Shown here piece after piece: positions 27,660 to 36,469 of a stretch of DNA of 64,000 nucleotides. The position numbers were made by a program, and so were the translations under genes. Each line of letters begins with the position of its first letter. The stretch's first letter is position 1. The stretch comes from Aminobacter anthyllidis. GTDB taxonomy: Bacteria; Pseudomonadota; Alphaproteobacteria; Rhizobiales; Rhizobiaceae. The notes beneath the pieces are model-generated. The model saw only the letters and a list, made by a program, of their open reading frames with translations. It was not told where the DNA came from and searched no databases. Where the stretch lies: the NCBI RefSeq assembly GCF_018555685.1, contig NZ_JAFLWW010000006.1:434001-498000 (forward strand). Direction: 5' to 3'.

Positions 27660-27688
27660 TGCCAATGCGGCGGAGGTGTTAGTCGATC

Positions 27689-29191
27689 ATGTTTGGCAGG
27701 AGAGGCAACGACGACGGTAATCGCCCCACGCCGGGGTTCCGCCCGCTCGCAACAACGCCACCGCCCGCAGCGCCACAGGCCGGCGACACACTGGTTGCCC
27801 CGCGCCCGGCGACACCTTCGCCGTCCGCGCCGGCAGCCGCACCGCGCCGCACCTTCGAGTCGTCGCCTTCCTTTGCGCCCGAGCCACGCAAGGCGCAGCG
27901 CGAGCGCAGCGAAAGCTACTACGACACCAAGAGCCAGGTGTTTTCGGCGCTGATCGACACCATCGATCTGTCGCAGCTCGCCAAGCTCGACCCTGACAGC
28001 GCGCGCGAGGAAATCCGCGACATCGTCAACGACATCATCGCGATCAAGAACTTCGCGATGTCGATCTCCGAGCAGGAAGAGCTGCTTGAGGACATCTGCA
28101 ACGACGTGCTGGGCTACGGCCCGCTCGAGCCTTTGCTGGCGCGCGACGACATCGCCGACATCATGGTCAACGGCGCCAAGCACGTCTACATCGAAGTCAA
28201 CGGCAAGGTGGAGCAGACCGGCATCCGCTTCCGCGACAATCAGCAGTTGCTCAACATCTGCCAGCGTATCGTCAGCCAGGTCGGCCGCCGGGTCGACGAA
28301 TCCTCCCCGATCTGCGATGCGCGCCTGCCCGACGGCTCCCGCGTCAACGTCATTGCGCCGCCGCTGTCGATCGATGGCGCCGCTCTCACCATCCGCAAGT
28401 TCAAGAAGGACAAGCTGACGCTAGACCAGCTCGTCAAGTTTGGCGCGATCTCGCAGCATGGCGCCGATGTGCTGAAGATCATCGGGCGTGTCCGCTGCAA
28501 CATCATCATCTCCGGCGGTACCGGCTCGGGCAAGACGACGCTGCTCAATTGCCTGACCAACTACATCGACCGCGACGAGCGCGTCATCACCTGCGAGGAC
28601 TCTGCCGAACTGCAACTGCAGCAGCCGCATGTCGTCCGTCTCGAAACGCGCCCGCCCAACCTAGAAGGCGAGGGCGAGGTGACGATGCGCGACCTCGTCA
28701 AGAACTGCCTGCGCATGCGTCCCGAGCGCATCATCGTCGGCGAAGTGCGCGGACCAGAGGTCTTCGATCTGCTCCAGGCGATGAACACCGGCCATGACGG
28801 CTCGATGGGCACCATCCACTCCAACAGCCCGCGCGAATGCCTCAACCGTATCGAAGCGATGATCGCCATGGGTGGGTATTCGCTGCCGCAAAAGACCGTG
28901 CGCGAGATCGTTGTCGGCTCTGTCGATGTCATCATCCAGGCAGCGCGTCTGCGTGACGGTTCGCGCCGCATCACCCACATCACCGAGGTGATCGGCATGG
29001 AAGGCGACGTTATCATCACCCAGGATCTGGTGCTCTACAACATCAAGGGCGAGGACCAGAATGGTCGGCTGATTGGCCAGCATGTCTCCACCGGTATCGG
29101 ACGGCCGCATTTCTGGGATCGCGCGAAGTACTATGGTGAGGAGGCGCGCCTCGCGACTGCTCTCGAAGCCATGGAAAAGGCATCTGACTGA
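27689..29191 (+). CDS. cpaF: Tad pilus secretion ATPase
   Basis: Hexameric motor that drives pilus extension and retraction. The 500-residue protein has a Pro/Ala-rich N terminus (about 1-60), then the type II/IV secretion ATPase domain with Walker A SGGTGSGKTTLLN (about residue 275), the Asp box CEDSAELQLQQPHVVRLE, Walker B RPERIIVGEVRGPEVFD and the His box NTGHDGSMGTIHSN. Called TadA in other nomenclature. 29 bp after cpaE. Confidence 0.96.
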   Translation: MFGRRGNDDGNRPTPGFRPLATTPPPAAPQAGDTLVAPRPATPSPSAPAAAPRRTFESSPSFAPEPRKAQRERSESYYDTKSQVFSALIDTIDLSQLAKLDPDSAREEIRDIVNDIIAIKNFAMSISEQEELLEDICNDVLGYGPLEPLLARDDIADIMVNGAKHVYIEVNGKVEQTGIRFRDNQQLLNICQRIVSQVGRRVDESSPICDARLPDGSRVNVIAPPLSIDGAALTIRKFKKDKLTLDQLVKFGAISQHGADVLKIIGRVRCNIIISGGTGSGKTTLLNCLTNYIDRDERVITCEDSAELQLQQPHVVRLETRPPNLEGEGEVTMRDLVKNCLRMRPERIIVGEVRGPEVFDLLQAMNTGHDGSMGTIHSNSPRECLNRIEAMIAMGGYSLPQKTVREIVVGSVDVIIQAARLRDGSRRITHITEVIGMEGDVIITQDLVLYNIKGEDQNGRLIGQHVSTGIGRPHFWDRAKYYGEEARLATALEAMEKASD

Positions 29192-29219
29192 CATGCATAA
29201 GATGAGGATCTGACGCGCC

Positions 29220-30233
29220 ATGTTCGGCCTCGACGCCATGATGCTGATCTTCATCGCCCTTGCCGGTCTTAGCGCCGGCGCGGTGGCTTATGCATTTCTG
29301 TTCAACCGTATCGAGACCCAGGCCAATACCGATCGTCGTCTGGCTACCGTCAGGCAGACCGACTCGGACCGGTCGGTGGTCAAGGCTTCGCGCGACCGTG
29401 TCGCCGAGGTCGCCAAGCGGCGCAAATCGGTCCAGGACACGATCAAGGAACTTGAGGAAAAGCAGAAAGCCAAGGATCGCAATATCAAGAAGCCGCCGCT
29501 GCGCGTCCAGATTCGCCAGGCGGGCATGCTGGTCACGATCGAGCGGTTCTACGTCTATTCGGCGATCTGCGGTGTCGTGGTCACGCTGCTGGCCTATCTG
29601 CTGGGCGCGCCGCTGATCCTGTTGCCTGGCGCATTGCTTGCCGGTGGCATTGGTTTGCCCAGGTGGTTCGTCTCCTTTCGCCGCGGCCGCCGCGTCAAGC
29701 AGTTCCTCGAAGAGTTTCCCAATGCGCTCGACATCATCGTGCGCGCGGTGAAATCCGGCCTGCCGCTCAACGACGGCATCCGTCTCATCGCTTCGGAATC
29801 GCCCGAACCGGTTCGCGGGGAATTCCGTCGCCTCGTCGAAGCCCAGCAGGTTGGCGTTTCGATCCCCGAAGCCGCCTTGCGCATGACCGAGACGATGCCA
29901 TGCCCCGAGGCGGGCTTCTTCGGTATCGTCATCCAGATTCAGAGCCAGGCTGGCGGCAATCTTTCCGAAGCGCTCGGCAACCTGTCGCGGGTGTTGCGCG
30001 ACCGCAAGAAGATGAAGGCCAAGGTTCAGGCGCTGTCGATGGAAGCGAAAGCGTCGGCTTGGATCATCGGATCTTTGCCGGTCATCGTCGCCATACTCGT
30101 CTTTTTCTCAAGTCCGAACTACATCATGCCGCTGTTTGTCACGAGCACTGGCCACCTCATCCTTGGCATCTCCGGCGTGTGGATGGCGATCGGCATTTTC
30201 GTGATGCGCAAGATGATGAATTTCGAGGTCTAG
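29220..30233 (+). CDS. tadB: Tad pilus inner-membrane platform protein TadB
   Basis: Platform protein with a T2SSF domain, on which the CpaF motor acts. The 337-residue protein has N-terminal membrane helices (about 5-27, then 105-150), a conserved cytoplasmic T2SSF part (FPNALDIIVRAVKSGLPL, FFGIVIQIQSQAGGNLSEA) and C-terminal helices. TadB and TadC form a pair; TadC starts 4 bases after the TadB stop. Confidence 0.94.
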   Translation: MFGLDAMMLIFIALAGLSAGAVAYAFLFNRIETQANTDRRLATVRQTDSDRSVVKASRDRVAEVAKRRKSVQDTIKELEEKQKAKDRNIKKPPLRVQIRQAGMLVTIERFYVYSAICGVVVTLLAYLLGAPLILLPGALLAGGIGLPRWFVSFRRGRRVKQFLEEFPNALDIIVRAVKSGLPLNDGIRLIASESPEPVRGEFRRLVEAQQVGVSIPEAALRMTETMPCPEAGFFGIVIQIQSQAGGNLSEALGNLSRVLRDRKKMKAKVQALSMEAKASAWIIGSLPVIVAILVFFSSPNYIMPLFVTSTGHLILGISGVWMAIGIFVMRKMMNFEV

Positions 30234-30237
30234 GCCG

Positions 30238-31254
30238 ATGACGGACCAGGTTGTCAAATCGCTTACCGATCCCTCCTTCCTCATCGCGCTGCTCGTTGCC
30301 ATCGCGGTCTTTGCCACCGTGTTCACGGTACTGCCCTCGCTAAACGGCAATCCGCTCAAGGGGCGCATGAAGGCTGTAGCTCTGGAACGCGACGAGTTGC
30401 GTGCCAAGCAGCGCATTCGCCTTGCCGCTGAAGCCGACCGTCGCCACAAGGGCCTGCGCGAACAGCAGTCGGTCGGCATGCGCAACATCGTCGAGCGGCT
30501 CGATCTGCGCCGCGCGCTCGTCGACGAAGCGACACTCAACAAGCTCAAGATCGCCGGCTTTCGCGGCCAGAATCCGCTGACACGTTTCCTGTTCTTTCGC
30601 CTGGTCCTGCCGTTTGTTGGCCTGCTGCTGGGCATCGTCTATGTCTTCGTGCTTGGTGGGGTCGCCGACAAGCCGTTCTTGATGAAGGTCTTTATCTGCA
30701 TCGTCCTGGCATATGCCGGCTTCTACGCGCCTGTGCTTTACGTCAACAACCGCGCCACCAAGCGCAAGCAGTCGATCCAGGCGGCCTGGCCGGATGCGCT
30801 GGATTTGCTGCTGATCTGCGTCGAGTCGGGCATGTCAGTCGAGGCCGCCCTGCGCAAGGTCGCCGACGAGATCGGCGCCCAGTCCGTCGATCTCGCCGAG
30901 GAGTTCGTGCTGACCAATGCCGAGCTGTCCTATCTCACCGAACGCCGCCAGGCCTATGAAAATCTGGCCGGCCGCACCGGCCTCGATTCGGTCAAGTCCA
31001 TCACCCAGGCCCTCATCCAGGCCGAGCGTTATGGAACGCCGGTTGCCCATGCCCTGCGCGTTCTGGCAGCCGAAAGCCGCGACATGCGCATGAACGCGGC
31101 CGAAAAGAAGGCGGCCGCACTGCCGCCCAAGCTTACCGTGCCGATGATCCTGTTCTTCCTGCCGGTGCTGTTCGCCATCATTCTCGGGCCCGCCGGCATG
31201 CAGATCAGCGAGCGCGGCATCATGGGCGACAAGCAGCAGTCGAGCAGCGAGTAG
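30238..31254 (+). CDS. tadC: Tad pilus inner-membrane platform protein TadC
   Basis: Second T2SSF platform protein. The 338-residue protein has an N-terminal helix (about 15-35), two mid helices (about 118-160), and the T2SSF domain with WPDALDLLLICVESGMSVE, DSVKSITQALIQAERYGTP and LPPKLTVPMILFFLPVLF. It closes the plus-strand tad operon, before a strong terminator. Confidence 0.94.
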   Translation: MTDQVVKSLTDPSFLIALLVAIAVFATVFTVLPSLNGNPLKGRMKAVALERDELRAKQRIRLAAEADRRHKGLREQQSVGMRNIVERLDLRRALVDEATLNKLKIAGFRGQNPLTRFLFFRLVLPFVGLLLGIVYVFVLGGVADKPFLMKVFICIVLAYAGFYAPVLYVNNRATKRKQSIQAAWPDALDLLLICVESGMSVEAALRKVADEIGAQSVDLAEEFVLTNAELSYLTERRQAYENLAGRTGLDSVKSITQALIQAERYGTPVAHALRVLAAESRDMRMNAAEKKAAALPPKLTVPMILFFLPVLFAIILGPAGMQISERGIMGDKQQSSSE

Positions 31255-31272
31255 ACTTCGATCCAGCACGTA

Positions 31273-31310
31273 CAAAAAAGCCGCGTCACGACGCGGCTTT
31301 TTTTATTTTT
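31273..31310. terminator. bidirectional terminator between tadC and tadD
   Basis: An 11-bp stem (31276-31286 with 31291-31301) with CACG loop is flanked by A and T runs on both sides, so it can end transcripts from tadC and from tadD. Confidence 0.9.
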
Positions 31311-31325
31311 TGGCAGATGGGTTGG

Positions 31326-32117
31326 TCAGTTCTTCTTCGCCTTGTCGTCGGCCTTGATCTGGTTCCAGGCATTCTGCTGGGTCAGCATGCTCCTGAGATA
31401 GCTGACATTGGCCTGCGCCTGTTCGGGCGAAAGCTCCTGGCTGGCGATCTGCTCGGCCTCGTCGAAGCGGCCCTGGAGGCCGACCGCCAGCGCCAGGTTC
31501 TGGCGCACGCGGCTGTCGGCGCCGGGCTGCGAGGCAGCGGAACGAAGATAGGTCTCGGCCGACTTCAGGTCGCCTTCGAGCACATAGGACATGCCCAGAT
31601 TGGACAGGATCGTCGGCTCGTTCGGCTTGAGGTCGAGCGCCTTGCGATAGAGGCCGCGCGCATCCTGGGTCTGGCCGAGCTGGTCGAGGATCGCCGCTTC
31701 CGCCGACACCAGCTTCCAGTCGGGATATTCAGGTGTCTGGGCGCGGCGCACGGCGTCGAGTGCCGGCTGGAACTGCCCCGAAGCGGCGAGTGCCTTGCCA
31801 TAGGCTGCAAGCACGTCGCGATCCTTGGGATAGCCGATGGCAAGCTTGCGCATCACCGCCAGCGACTGGTCGGTCTGGCCCTTGACCTGCAGCGCCGATG
31901 CGTATTGCAGCGCCACCGGCTTGTTGTTGGGATCGCTGGCATAGGCGCGGCCGATATGGTCGACGGAGCCGCCGATGGCGCCTGTCGACATGGTGTCGAC
32001 AGCTTTGCCGCGGCCGATCGAGCCGGTGGTCATCTTGGCGGCGCCGCAGCCGGCGACGCTGGCCATCAGCAGCGTCAGCAATGCCGCTTTGGCGAGGTGT
32101 TTTCCCGTTGCGTTCAT
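31326..32117 (-). CDS. tadD: TPR lipoprotein TadD
   Basis: Outer-membrane lipoprotein with tetratricopeptide repeats, needed for Tad pilus assembly. The 263-residue protein has a lipobox (LLMASVAGCGAAK), then about five TPR units (for example PVALQYASALQVKGQTDQSL and PTILSNLGMSYVLEGDLKSA). Start at ATG 32117, or 32135. It converges on tadC and may be controlled by the CtrA-like site at 32210. Confidence 0.88.
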   Translation of the reverse strand: MNATGKHLAKAALLTLLMASVAGCGAAKMTTGSIGRGKAVDTMSTGAIGGSVDHIGRAYASDPNNKPVALQYASALQVKGQTDQSLAVMRKLAIGYPKDRDVLAAYGKALAASGQFQPALDAVRRAQTPEYPDWKLVSAEAAILDQLGQTQDARGLYRKALDLKPNEPTILSNLGMSYVLEGDLKSAETYLRSAASQPGADSRVRQNLALAVGLQGRFDEAEQIASQELSPEQAQANVSYLRSMLTQQNAWNQIKADDKAKKN

Positions 32118-32209
32118 CGAGCGATTGGTCAACATCGGCGACGGGTCTCCATTCGTTCGCGTGGCCGTTCACAGGCCATTCCCCGCCTTGGAGAAATATT
32201 CTGTTAACC

Positions 32210-32224
32210 CTAACGGATGGTTAA
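32210..32224. promoter_or_regulatory. CtrA-box-like site between tadD and the aminopeptidase gene
   Basis: Reads CTAA-N7-TTAA, 7 of 8 to TTAA-N7-TTAA. It lies 93 bases before the tadD ATG and 46 before the aminopeptidase ATG. TTAACC and GGTTAA also form an inverted repeat here (32204-32224). Confidence 0.35.
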
Positions 32225-32269
32225 GAACGTGCTGAAACGCCGTTCCATCCGAGACTGAAGGAAGACGAT

Positions 32270-33634
32270 ATGCCGGTCGAACTGTTCGAGCAAAAGCCCT
32301 CCGACGCACTGCCGATCCACCTCGTCGCCAAGGGCGGTCTCGAAAGTGCCGGGCTCTCCGCCGATGTCCTGGCCTGGGCCAATGCCAACGATTTCGCCGG
32401 CGAGGCCGGCAAGGTGCTGGCGATCCCTGGAGCGGACGGCAGCTTGGCGGGCGCGTTGTTCGGCACTGGCCAGGGCGACAGCGGGCTCGCCTTCGGCGCA
32501 CTCGCGCGCAACCTGCCCGCAGGCAACTGGCATTTCGCCAGCGCCCCGGCGCAGCCCGAACTGGCAGCCCTTGGCGCCGCTCTCGGCGGCTATGCCTTCA
32601 CCCGCTACGGCAAGAAGCCGGGCAGGGAGCTTGGCCTCGCCGTGCCTGGCGGCGTCGACGCTACCAGGCTGAACAGCATCGTCGAGTCGGTGTTCCTCGT
32701 TCGCGATCTCGTCAACACGCCGACAAACGACATGGGGCCATCGGCGCTCGAAGCAGCGGTCCGCAAGCTTGCCGGGGTTCACGGTGCCGAGGTCAGGGTC
32801 ACGCTTGGCGACGACCTGCTCAAGCACAATTTCCCGATGATCCATGCCGTCGGCCGCGCGTCCGACGATGCGCCGCGCCTCATCGACCTGACCTGGGGCG
32901 CGCAGGACGCACCCAGGATCACGCTTGTCGGCAAGGGTGTGTGCTTCGACACCGGCGGCCTCGACATCAAGCCGGCCTCAAGCATGCTGTTGATGAAGAA
33001 GGACATGGGCGGTGCCGCCAACGTTCTCGGCCTCGCCTCGATGATCATGGCGGCAAGGCTCAACGTCAGGCTGCGCGTGCTCATCCCGGCGGTCGAGAAT
33101 TCGATCTCGGCCAACGCTTTCCGGCCCGGCGACGTGCTGCAGAGCCGCAAGGGCATATCAGTCGAGATCGGCAACACCGATGCCGAGGGACGGCTGGTGC
33201 TGGCCGATGCGCTCGCCCTTGCCGATGACGAACAGCCGGAGATGCTGATCGACATGGCAACACTGACCGGGGCGGCGCGCGTGGCGCTCGGCCCCGACCT
33301 ACCGCCTTTCTACACCGACGACGAAGTGCTCGCCGCCGAACTGGCTGCTGCGTCGCTAGCCGTCGAGGACCCGATCTGGCGCATGCCTTTGTGGAAGCCC
33401 TATGACTCGAAGCTTGCGTCGAAGATCGCCGACATGAACAACGTCACCACGGACGGCTTCGCCGGCTCGATCACCGCCGCCCTGTTCCTCAAGCGCTTCG
33501 TTGAGAAGACATCAGGCTGGGCGCATTTCGACATCTTCGCCTGGAACCCGAGCGATCGCCCGCATGGCCCCACCGGCGGCGAAGCCCAGGCCATCCGGGC
33601 GTTGGAAAAGGTGATTTCGGCGCGATTTGGTTGA
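32270..33634 (+). CDS. leucyl aminopeptidase family protein (M17)
   Basis: Two-metal cytosolic aminopeptidase, 454 residues. The catalytic C-terminal domain shows LVGKGVCFDTGGLDIKPASS, MKKDMGGAAN and the family signature NTDAEGRLVLADALA, then MATLTGAARVALG. The N-terminal domain (to about 170) is divergent, as in the PepB-like branch. GAAGGAAG lies 6 bases before the ATG. It may degrade peptides taken up by the cell; the nearby yej importer is on the other strand. Confidence 0.93.
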   Translation: MPVELFEQKPSDALPIHLVAKGGLESAGLSADVLAWANANDFAGEAGKVLAIPGADGSLAGALFGTGQGDSGLAFGALARNLPAGNWHFASAPAQPELAALGAALGGYAFTRYGKKPGRELGLAVPGGVDATRLNSIVESVFLVRDLVNTPTNDMGPSALEAAVRKLAGVHGAEVRVTLGDDLLKHNFPMIHAVGRASDDAPRLIDLTWGAQDAPRITLVGKGVCFDTGGLDIKPASSMLLMKKDMGGAANVLGLASMIMAARLNVRLRVLIPAVENSISANAFRPGDVLQSRKGISVEIGNTDAEGRLVLADALALADDEQPEMLIDMATLTGAARVALGPDLPPFYTDDEVLAAELAAASLAVEDPIWRMPLWKPYDSKLASKIADMNNVTTDGFAGSITAALFLKRFVEKTSGWAHFDIFAWNPSDRPHGPTGGEAQAIRALEKVISARFG

Positions 33635-33643
33635 CGGTCTTGT

Positions 33644-33693
33644 CCCTTCTCCCCGTTGACGGGGAGAAGGTGCCGGCAGCCGGATGAGGGGCG
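33644..33693. repeat. palindromic intergenic repeat (family C, copy 1)
   Basis: CCTTCTCCCCG and CGGGGAGAAGG form a hairpin, followed by a conserved GCCGGATGAGGGGC tail. A second copy is at 56232-56285. It follows the aminopeptidase stop and may end its transcript. Confidence 0.75.
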
Positions 33694-33776
33694 GCGCGAG
33701 CTGGGCAGATAGTGCGACCCCGCCTCACCCCCGCCGCAAATTCTCTCTTGAATGAAACGGAAGCGAAACAATTAGC

Positions 33777-34142
33777 GTGGATGCTGGCGTCATGCCGATC
33801 GCATTGCGTCCGAGCCAGTCGCTGAGGCTGCTGCAGCAGTTTTCCCTGTCCGAGGTGCGTGACGACGCGCCCGACCTGACGCTGCGCCAGATGGCGATCC
33901 TGCTCACCATCTATCTCGACCCGCCGCCGCATACGGTGCGCGCGCTTGCGGCCCGCCTCGGCGTCAGCAAGCCGGTCATCACCCGCGCGCTCGACACCAT
34001 GGGCGCGCTCAAGCTGGTGTCGCGCCACCGCGACGAGAGCGACAAGCGCAACGTGCTGATCCGGCGCACGGTTGAAGGCGCGCTCTATGTCGAGCGTTTG
34101 GGCGATGCTATCATTGCCAAAGCCATGGAGCTTCCGATTTGA
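33777..34142 (+). CDS. MarR-type winged-helix regulator
   Basis: The 121-residue DNA-binding protein has the helix-turn-helix PPHTVRALAARLGVSKPVIT with the wing RHRDESDKRNVLIRR, both typical of MarR proteins. It is shorter than most MarR members, lacking part of the N-terminal dimer helix. Start is GTG 33777 or ATG 33792. The stop overlaps the next gene by TTGA, so it is coupled to the NlpC/P60 hydrolase; the regulated genes are not evident. Confidence 0.83.
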   Translation: MDAGVMPIALRPSQSLRLLQQFSLSEVRDDAPDLTLRQMAILLTIYLDPPPHTVRALAARLGVSKPVITRALDTMGALKLVSRHRDESDKRNVLIRRTVEGALYVERLGDAIIAKAMELPI

Positions 34143-34999
34143 CCGCCCGCGACAGCCGCCTTCACGCCTTCCGTCCCGATCTCGCCGATGCCCGCCTTCA
34201 AGGCGAGGTCACGGCCGAGCGCTTTGTCTCCGGTCGTCCCGCGCGCATTACCGCGGCTGTTGCCGATGTCCGCAAGGCGCCGCGTCCCGATGCCGGTCTC
34301 AACACCCAGTTGCTTTACGGCGACGAGGTTGTGGTCTTCGACGATACCGATGGCTTTGCCTGGCTACAGGCCGGGCGCGACGGCTATGTCGGCTATGTCT
34401 CGGCGGGCGACCTCGCACCGCGCGGTGCTGAACCGACCCATGTCGTCACCGCCTTGCGCACCTTCGTCTATCCCGGCCCTGATATGAAGCTCCCGCGCAG
34501 CGGCCAGCTGTCGATTGGCTCGCAGGTCGCGGTCACCGGCTTCGCCGAAACGCGCGGCACGCGCTACGGATTGCTGGCGTCGGGTGAAGCGCTTGTCACC
34601 CAGCATCTGGCACCACTTGATACCGAGGCCGAAGACTTCGTCTCGGTAGCGGAACGGCTGATCGACACGCCCTATCTCTGGGGCGGCTCCAGCGCCTTCG
34701 GCATCGATTGTTCGGGCCTCGTCCAGTTGTCGATGCGCATGACCGGGCGCAACGTGCTGCGCGATTCCGACATGCAGGAAGCCTCGCTCGGATCGCCTGT
34801 CGATGCGGGCGCCGATTTTTCGCGGCTCCAGCGCGGCGACCTCGTCTTCTGGAAAGGTCACGTCGCCATCATGACCGATGCCGAGATGATGATCCACGCC
34901 AACGGCCACACCATGACCGTTGCCCGCGAGGGCCTCCGCGACGCCATCGACCGCATCGGCTACCTCTATGGCGGGCCGACGAGTTTCAGGCGACCGTAA
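34139..34999 (+). CDS. NlpC/P60 peptidoglycan endopeptidase with SH3 domains
   Basis: Probable gamma-D-glutamyl-diamino acid peptidase like dipeptidyl-peptidase VI. The 286-residue protein has two SH3-like domains (about 30-155) and a C-terminal NlpC/P60 domain with Cys in GIDCSGLVQ, His in WKGHVAIM and a third polar residue in MIHANGHT. There is no signal peptide, which fits the cytoplasmic branch that acts on recycled muropeptides. It starts at TTG 34139, coupled to the MarR gene. Confidence 0.9.
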   Translation: MTARDSRLHAFRPDLADARLQGEVTAERFVSGRPARITAAVADVRKAPRPDAGLNTQLLYGDEVVVFDDTDGFAWLQAGRDGYVGYVSAGDLAPRGAEPTHVVTALRTFVYPGPDMKLPRSGQLSIGSQVAVTGFAETRGTRYGLLASGEALVTQHLAPLDTEAEDFVSVAERLIDTPYLWGGSSAFGIDCSGLVQLSMRMTGRNVLRDSDMQEASLGSPVDAGADFSRLQRGDLVFWKGHVAIMTDAEMMIHANGHTMTVAREGLRDAIDRIGYLYGGPTSFRRP

Positions 35000-35019
35000 G
35001 CGGGCAGCTTCAGGCGATA

Positions 35020-35046
35020 CGATCGTGGAGAATTTCTCCACGATCG
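35020..35046. terminator. 12-bp perfect hairpin after the NlpC/P60 gene
   Basis: A 12-bp perfect inverted repeat (35020-35031 with 35035-35046) with a 3-base loop, followed by an AATTTT stretch. It is probably a terminator, 20 bases after the stop at 34999. Confidence 0.6.
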
Positions 35047-35093
35047 CGAATTTTGTTACGCGACGGATCCCGCAGATTATCTCGGCCGCGATC

Positions 35094-35286
35094 CTTCGCA
35101 CCCCCCTCTGGCCTGCCGGCCATCTCCCCCACAAGGAGGGAGATTAATCGCGTCGCCGGCGGCGCATATCCTGAGAAGTCGCAACGACCACGCCTCTGAC
35201 ACTTACGATTGGGCGGGGCGCCGATGAAGGCGTGATCTCCCTCCTTGTGGGGGAGATGGCCGGCAGGCCAGAGGGGGGTGCGAAGA
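35094..35286. repeat. RIME-like inverted repeat element (family B, copy 1)
   Basis: Two ~52-bp arms in opposite directions (35094-35145 and 35234-35286), carrying CTCTGGCCTGCCGGCCATCT and its complement, flank about 88 bp. The same full element lies inside the transglycosylase gene at 54818-54982. The remaining gap, 35287-35498, has no gene; it includes a short piece (about 35391-35465) of the kind often repeated in rhizobial genomes, but I see only one copy here. Confidence 0.8.
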
Positions 35287-35498
35287 AACGCGATCGACGA
35301 GATTGGCTTTCTCAGGCAGCGGCACCTGTCACCATCTTGCGTGGATAGCCGTCCCCATTTTTCTGCGCCACCCGGACCCATTGACTGGACCATCGTCAAG
35401 CACGGCCGGGACCCCAGCCGCGCTCATCAATGGGGGCCTAGGTCTGCGCTCGCCCGGAATGACACGCGCGACTTGCGGCGCCCCCGAAGAAACGTCCC

Positions 35499-36449
35499 TC
35501 AATACCCCGCGTTGCGGTCGACCACATTCTCCAGCGGCTCGCCGCGTTCGAAGGCGGCCATCTGGCTGAGCATGGGGGCCACAAGATGCGCCGGATCGGA
35601 GGTTGCCGCCGCGTGCGGGGTGACGAACACCTTGGGGTGGTTCCACATCGGGCTGGTCTTGGGCAGCGGCTCGACCTCGAAGACGTCGAGGCTGGCTTCC
35701 TTCAGCGTGCCGTCGTCGAGCGCGCGCAAGATGTCGGCGTCGCGCTGCAGCCTGCCGCGTCCCGCATTGATCAGCACCGCTCCGCCGAGGCCGTTGCGCC
35801 GGCGTAGCTCCTTGAGCAGGCCGTAATTGATGATGCCCTTGGTCGTCTCCGTCAGCGGCAGCAGCACGACGAGAATATCGGTCGCGTTGAGGAACGGCAC
35901 CAGCCCGGCTTCGCCGCTGAAGGTGGTAACGCCCGCGACTTCCTGCGGCCGGCGGCTCCAGCCATTGATGCGGAAGCCGACCGCCTTGAGCACGTCGGCT
36001 GCGGCGCGGCCGAGATTGCCCATGCCCATGATGCCGACCGAGATGTCCTCGGCCGGCCGCTGCGGCGGTTCGTGCCAGGCCTTCTTGGTTTGCTGGGCGC
36101 GGTAGAGCTGGCCCTGGCGGTGATGGTCGAGCACTCGCCACAGCACATATTCGCTCATGTGCTGGCTGAGATTGTCGGCGACGACACGCACGATCGGCAC
36201 GTCGGGCAGGCCGGGATCTGCAAAGACGTGGTCGACGCCGGCACCGATCGAGAAGATCGCCTTGAGGTTCGGCAGCTTGGCCAGCGTGCCCGGCTTCTGC
36301 TTCCACACCACGGCATAGTCGATCGAAGGGTCGGCCGCCCCGTCTGGTTCGAGCACCACCTCACGCTCCGCCGACAGAAGTTCGTACCAGCGTTGCGGGT
36401 TGAAGCCGGTGATCGAAAGAAGGATCTTTCCCTTGCCCTTGGTCGACAT
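35499..36449 (-). CDS. ghrA: glyoxylate/hydroxypyruvate reductase A-like dehydrogenase
   Basis: NAD(P)H-dependent 2-hydroxyacid dehydrogenase, 316 residues. The Rossmann motif is VGIMGMGNLGRAAADVLKAV; catalytic Arg is in LINAGRGRLQRDADIL, Glu in SLDVFEVEPLP, His in FVTPHAAATSDP. The N-terminal WKQKPGTLAKLPNLKAIFSI and AGVDHV are typical of GhrA. Symbol by likeness only; substrate not proven. It lies 20 bp after yejF on the same strand, so it may be the last gene of the yej operon. Confidence 0.85.
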   Translation of the reverse strand: MSTKGKGKILLSITGFNPQRWYELLSAEREVVLEPDGAADPSIDYAVVWKQKPGTLAKLPNLKAIFSIGAGVDHVFADPGLPDVPIVRVVADNLSQHMSEYVLWRVLDHHRQGQLYRAQQTKKAWHEPPQRPAEDISVGIMGMGNLGRAAADVLKAVGFRINGWSRRPQEVAGVTTFSGEAGLVPFLNATDILVVLLPLTETTKGIINYGLLKELRRRNGLGGAVLINAGRGRLQRDADILRALDDGTLKEASLDVFEVEPLPKTSPMWNHPKVFVTPHAAATSDPAHLVAPMLSQMAAFERGEPLENVVDRNAGY

Positions 36450-36469
36450 GCTCTTCCCTTGAAGTCCTG

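Noticed and set aside
26103-27665. Minus-strand open frame (520 codons) opposite cpaE
   Set aside because: Shadow of cpaE; no ribosome site or domain.
35391-35465. Possible short gene or ncRNA after the family B repeat
   Set aside because: No ribosome site, domain or promoter; it looks like repeat-derived filler.
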